Shown piece by piece: positions 22,941-25,042 of a stretch of 25,042 nt of DNA. The notes under the pieces were generated by a model. It was not told the DNA's origin. It saw only the letters and a list, made by a program, of their open reading frames with translations, and did no database searches. Source of the DNA: Bog-756 sp036513075 (GTDB lineage: Bacteria > Actinomycetota > Acidimicrobiia > Acidimicrobiales > RAAP-2); contig DATBZS010000075.1 of NCBI GenBank assembly GCA_036513075.1, positions 1 through 25,042 on the forward strand. The letters run 5' to 3'. Within the stretch, counting starts at the first letter, position 1. Each line of letters begins with the position of its first letter. The translations under genes and the position numbers were made by a program.

Positions 22941-23111
22941 GCGGGCGCCGGCGTCCCGACGGTGCTGGCGCCCCGTTCGGGTCGCCGCCTCCCCACTCAA
23001 CAGGGTCCGCACTCGCTGAAGCACCCGCACGTCGGTCACCTTCACCGACACGCCCTGGCGCTCGCAGCTGGCCGTGAGCCAGGCCACCTCCTCCTCGCTC
23101 AGACAGCCCAT
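22797..23111 (-). CDS. Small element protein overlapping rep and recombinase ends
   Basis: 104 residues from ATG 23111. The first ~40 residues (MGCLSEEEVAWLTASCERQ... VTDVRVLQRVRTLLSG) are helical and protein-like. The rest is Arg/Gly/Pro-rich and lies antisense to the last 144 bases of the recombinase gene. The start overlaps the rep stop by 13 bases, suggesting translational coupling. Not recognised; the position beside the integrase would suit an excisionase or copy-control protein, but no motif proves this. The C-terminal half could be a by-product of the convergent overlap. Confidence 0.45.
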   Translation of the reverse strand: MGCLSEEEVAWLTASCERQGVSVKVTDVRVLQRVRTLLSGEAATRTGRQHRRDAGARSTAPLRMGPVAVEAPCPRGAGGDDDVVEHGFHDCHLTVEVERPPLSA

Positions 23112-23875
23112 GTCATTGCCACCGCCGTCGGCCCTGTCCAGGACGCCCACGTATCCGACGTCGACATCTCCCGGGGCACGGCCCCCATCCGTTCGGTGGC
23201 CAGCGCCAGGAGCTCGTCCAGGGTCACGGCAAAGAGCTTCTCGGTCCGCAGCTTGAACCCTTGGGCGACTTCGTAGCGATGGAGCCCGGCTACGTGCGAG
23301 TTATCGATCGCCTTGCCGACGTACTTCGCTAAGTAACCGGCAGCCGCCCGTGCTTCATCCACAGTGGTCGAGCCGACCGGCAGATCGCCCAATAGCTTGA
23401 TGTGCACGAAGCCACGTCCCCAGGCTTGTTCGATGAGCGAACGCTTGACGTATTGGCCCACGGCGAAGTGCACATGGAGCCCGTGTCCTCCGGGGTGCCA
23501 TTCGGGCACCCAGAGATAGGGGAACGCTTCACCGCCCAGCACGGTTCGCAGCTGCCGGAAGAACTCCCCGACGTGTCGACGGAGCACGACCGGGTCGTGG
23601 CATCCCTCGCCCGCATAGGTCAGCGTTCCGAGCCGGTTCAGTCGGTGGGCGACGACGAAGCGCCGCATCTTCGTGCACGCACGGCTATCGGCCACCAGTT
23701 TGGACCGTTCCGGGTCCAAGCTCTCACCCCGGAGGTCACGTCGATTCACCCGAAAGTCGACCGTCGTCCGAAAGATGCCCGCCGCCTCTCGGGCGTCGAG
23801 GTAGAGCGTCAGGTGCCACCCGACCTGACGTTCCCGGGACTTGAGCTGCAGCGGCGCAGGCTTAGCTCGTCGCAC
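23099..23875 (-). CDS. HUH-type rolling-circle replication initiator
   Basis: 258 residues. RLGTLTYAGEG (about 81-91) is HUH motif 1. PEWHPGGHGLHVHFAVG contains the metal-binding H-U-H (His134-Val-His136). AAGYLAKYVGKAI carries motif 3 with candidate nucleophile Tyr181, Lys184 and a second Tyr185. The layout matches REP_ORF2/G2P-like Rep proteins of plasmids and filamentous phages, which nick the double-strand origin and stay covalently bound to the 5' end. GTG 23875 overlaps the upstream gene by 14 bases. It is not a TrwC/MobF-style relaxase: there is no helicase. The likely origin is the repeat-rich region upstream of this gene cluster. Confidence 0.85.
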   Translation of the reverse strand: MRRAKPAPLQLKSRERQVGWHLTLYLDAREAAGIFRTTVDFRVNRRDLRGESLDPERSKLVADSRACTKMRRFVVAHRLNRLGTLTYAGEGCHDPVVLRRHVGEFFRQLRTVLGGEAFPYLWVPEWHPGGHGLHVHFAVGQYVKRSLIEQAWGRGFVHIKLLGDLPVGSTTVDEARAAAGYLAKYVGKAIDNSHVAGLHRYEVAQGFKLRTEKLFAVTLDELLALATERMGAVPREMSTSDTWASWTGPTAVAMTWAV

Positions 23876-24152
23876 CGTCGTCCCCGTCCCATCGGGCCTT
23901 GATCGCCGTTACCTGTCGACAGAGGTCGACCAGGCACCGACTGTCTCGACACCACATGCTGAACACCCGGGCATCCGGTGCGATCAGCGGCCCGCAGGAG
24001 GGATGGAACGGCAGCGTCCGCCACCAGTGGATCAACTCGTCGTCCACGAAATAGATCCGGCACTGAGCACAGAATCCAGCACAGACGGGGCAACTCTCTG
24101 CTGCCCGTCCGCTTGCTCCCTCTGTTGCCCGAGCGCTGTCCTGCAATCCCAT
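23862..24152 (-). CDS. Small cysteine-cluster protein of the element
   Basis: 96 residues. SCPVCAGFCAQCRIYFVDDELIHWWRTLPFHPSCGPLIAPDARVFSMWCRDSRC has CPVC-x3-C-x2-C and further Cys/His downstream, so it looks like a zinc-binding module. The function is not known; small zinc proteins next to rep genes are common in actinobacterial integrative elements. ATG 24152 has TATAGT 7 bases upstream. A GTG at 24170 in the same frame lies upstream of that promoter element and was discarded. Its end overlaps the rep start by 14 bases. Confidence 0.65.
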   Translation of the reverse strand: MGLQDSARATEGASGRAAESCPVCAGFCAQCRIYFVDDELIHWWRTLPFHPSCGPLIAPDARVFSMWCRDSRCLVDLCRQVTAIKARWDGDDGATS

Positions 24153-24159
24153 ACAGCGG

Positions 24160-24165
24160 ACTATA
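24160..24165 (-). promoter_or_regulatory. -10 element of the Cys-cluster and rep genes
   Basis: TATAGT on the minus strand, 7 bases before ATG 24152, near-perfect to TATAAT. It probably drives the Cys-cluster gene, rep and the small gene after it. Confidence 0.55.
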
Positions 24166-24198
24166 GCCACCGCCCGCCACGCAGTCCACCGATCGGGA

Positions 24199-24651
24199 TT
24201 ACTCCGAGGAGGAACGCTCCGAGGGTTCGGCCATCAGGCCAACCTGTCGCTCGACTTCGTTCAAGGCCCGCTCACGATTTTCACGCTTCGCCGGGATCCC
24301 CGTTCCCAATTGGTAGGCAGCGACATCGATAGTCACCCCGGGCATCTCGTACTCGTCCGGGTGCACGCCCATGAACTTCCGGAACAGCCCGATGCGCCGG
24401 TAGATGGCCGAGCGACTCATCCCCAGCCGCAGCAAGCCGTCGAACCCGCCCTCGGTCTGCCACGTGAGCCAGAACCCGAGGAGGTCAACGGCGGTCGCCG
24501 CCCCCATCGACTTCGACAGCCTGGCGCCCACCGGACCGGTCACGGAGTTCACCCCCCGGGAGTAGCTGTCCCACACTCGCTCGAAGCGGCCCTTGGCCTT
24601 CCCCTTGCCTTCGGGTGTCTCCATTCTGTCCGACCGAAAGTCACCGACCAT
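24199..24651 (-). CDS. Helix-turn-helix-like element protein
   Basis: 150 residues. The middle part (VDLLGFWLTWQTEGGFDGLLRLGMSRSAIYRRIGLFRKFMGVHPDEYEMPGV) has the look of a DNA-binding helix-turn-helix (LRLGMSRSAIYRRI as turn and recognition helix). A basic N-terminus (about 10-25, GKGKAKGRFERVWDS) and a charged C-terminal helix follow. I do not recognise a named family. ATG 24651 has GGAGG (24661-24657) 5 bases upstream. An inverted repeat overlaps a TAGTCT -10 just upstream, so it may repress its own gene. A role in copy control or in repressing rep is plausible only by position. Confidence 0.65.
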   Translation of the reverse strand: MVGDFRSDRMETPEGKGKAKGRFERVWDSYSRGVNSVTGPVGARLSKSMGAATAVDLLGFWLTWQTEGGFDGLLRLGMSRSAIYRRIGLFRKFMGVHPDEYEMPGVTIDVAAYQLGTGIPAKRENRERALNEVERQVGLMAEPSERSSSE

Positions 24652-24660
24652 GCCAGCCTC

Positions 24661-24682
24661 CTAGTCCCGGATCACAGACTAG
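24661..24682. promoter_or_regulatory. Inverted repeat over the HTH gene promoter
   Basis: CTAGTC (24661-24666) and GACTAG (24677-24682) are perfect 6-bp arms 10 bases apart. TAGTCT on the minus strand (24681-24676) is a candidate -10 for the HTH-like gene. The left arm touches its GGAGG ribosome site, so a bound protein would block transcription and translation. Confidence 0.5.
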
Positions 24683-24729
24683 CGGAAGCAGAGACAGTTC
24701 TTCGACCTCAGATGACCAAGGCGCACGTA

Positions 24730-24750
24730 GGAGCCGGGGACCCCGGCTCC
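24730..24750. repeat. 21-bp perfect inverted repeat
   Basis: GGAGCCGGGG (24730-24739) and CCCCGGCTCC (24741-24750) are perfect 10-bp arms around a single A. There is no T-run on either side, so it is not a standard terminator. It could extrude as a cruciform and serve as a Rep-recognised hairpin, or be a dimer operator. Confidence 0.75.
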
Positions 24751-24842
24751 ATTCCCATTGTGGTCCTGACACTGCCCGGCCCCGTCAAGGCTCACCCTTC
24801 GGGCGACCTTCGGTCGGCCTGGACTGGGCCTGTGGGTGGTGC

Positions 24843-24880
24843 GGAAGCCGCAGGAAGCCGCAGGAAGCCGCAGGAAGCCG
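24843..24880 (+). repeat. 10-bp tandem iteron-like array, 3.8 copies
   Basis: GGAAGCCGCA at 24843-24852, 24853-24862 and 24863-24872, then GGAAGCCG at 24873-24880. The copies are exact and the period is about one helical turn, so bound proteins would line up on one face of the DNA. Confidence 0.85.
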
Positions 24881-24936
24881 GGATTATCAGGTGACCCTGA
24901 ACGGCACTTACACGGGTGATCCGCCCTCTGGACTGA

Positions 24937-24962
24937 CCACACGAGAAGCATTTCTCGGGTGG
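24937..24962. repeat. Long hairpin upstream of the last gene
   Basis: CGAGAA (24942-24947) pairs with TTCTCG (24952-24957) over a GCAT loop. Outside one A/G mismatch, CCAC (24937-24940) pairs with GTGG (24959-24962), giving an 11-position stem. It ends 10 bases before the AGGAGG of the next gene. No T-run follows. Confidence 0.75.
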
Positions 24963-24984
24963 AAGTCCAACCAGGAGGTGCGAG

Positions 24985-25042
24985 ATGCAGTGGTGTCCGG
25001 TATTCGAATGTTCTGTCAACCCTGACGGCCAGAAGACCTATC
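24985..25042 (+). CDS. Start of a cysteine-containing element gene (cut by window edge)
   Basis: ATG 24985 with AGGAGG (24973-24978) 6 bases upstream. The frame stays open to the edge and reads MQWCPVFECSVNPDGQKTY. The WCP-x3-C start suggests a small zinc-binding or Cys-rich protein, in keeping with the other Cys-cluster protein of this element. The strong ribosome site and the hairpin upstream support a real gene; the function cannot be told from 19 residues. Confidence 0.5.
   Translation, partial: MQWCPVFECSVNPDGQKTY

Larger units (their letters stand above)
24652..24984. other. 333-base non-coding region, candidate replication origin
   Basis: No convincing gene on either strand. It holds four inverted repeats and a 10-bp iteron-like tandem array, listed separately, plus the promoters of the HTH-like gene and the plus-strand gene at 24985. 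CGACC-TTC-GGTCG (24804-24816) and TCAGG-TGAC-CCTGA (24887-24900) are further small hairpins. Such a density of dyads beside a HUH Rep is what a double-strand origin with control sites would look like. No nick site could be assigned. Confidence 0.55.
21515..25042. mobile_element. Integrated replicative element, left end (right end outside window)
   Basis: The left junction lies in the HNH gene around 21510-21525. It carries, in order, a serine recombinase (+), a small minus-strand gene, a HUH Rep, a Cys-cluster protein, an HTH-like protein (all -), an inverted-repeat and iteron region, and a new plus-strand gene. No transfer ATPase, relaxase, capsid or partition gene is visible. The missing HNH 3' end is not found before 25042, so the element extends beyond it. 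It may be an integrative plasmid, a mobilizable element or a filamentous-phage-like prophage. Confidence 0.75.

Noticed and set aside
24843..24880. CRISPR array
   Set aside because: The repeats are 10 bp and directly adjoining, with no spacers, and no cas gene is present.
1..25042. tRNA or rRNA genes
   Set aside because: No cloverleaf with a GTTCRAnnC T-loop or rRNA-like stretch was seen by eye on either strand; a covariance-model scan would be decisive.

Overview
The window is high-GC DNA with dense gene packing, many GTG starts, many short leaderless-looking promoters and an actinobacterial-type coproheme decarboxylase. These traits suggest a high-GC actinobacterium, possibly of the Acidimicrobiia. 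That placement is an inference from style and gene content; no rRNA or other decisive marker is present.

Bases 1-5854 hold the 3' part of a GroEL gene with a clear intrinsic terminator. A compact run follows: coproheme decarboxylase (chdC), a LarE-like sulfur transferase, a free-standing NIL-domain protein and a SAM methyltransferase. A small cysteine-rich protein lies on the opposite strand, followed by a Nudix hydrolase and a GNAT acetyltransferase. Bases 5903-8452 hold an APH-type phosphotransferase, a tiny helix-turn-helix-like protein, a DHFR/RibD-type reductase and a PaiB-like FMN-binding protein.

Bases 8552-11544 form an envelope-stress style module. A NarL-type response regulator and a PspC-domain histidine kinase are coupled by a GTGA overlap, and a PspC/LiaF-like membrane protein is divergent from them. 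Bases 11562-15098 are a minus-strand run of small proteins: two VOC proteins, a PPOX-type flavin/F420 protein, a HicB-like/DinB-like fusion, two DinB-family proteins and a small GNAT. A MarR regulator is divergent from a DODA-type extradiol dioxygenase, a DUF998-like membrane protein and a pirin. Three TTGAA/TTCAA half-sites lie between them, which looks like a self-contained response circuit for quinones or other electrophiles. Two more VOC proteins, a thioredoxin and an FKBP-type lipoprotein follow.

The most unusual part is 21.5 kb to the end. A DUF222/HNH endonuclease gene stops abruptly just before its last catalytic histidine, and 11 bases later a serine recombinase gene begins. Behind it lie a HUH-type replication initiator, a cysteine-cluster protein, a helix-turn-helix-like protein and a 333-base region with 10-bp iteron-like repeats and several inverted repeats. 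The start of another cysteine-containing gene lies at the window edge. This reads as the left end of an integrated replicating element (integrative plasmid, mobilizable element or phage-like element) inserted into the HNH gene. Its right end and any transfer or capsid genes lie outside the window.
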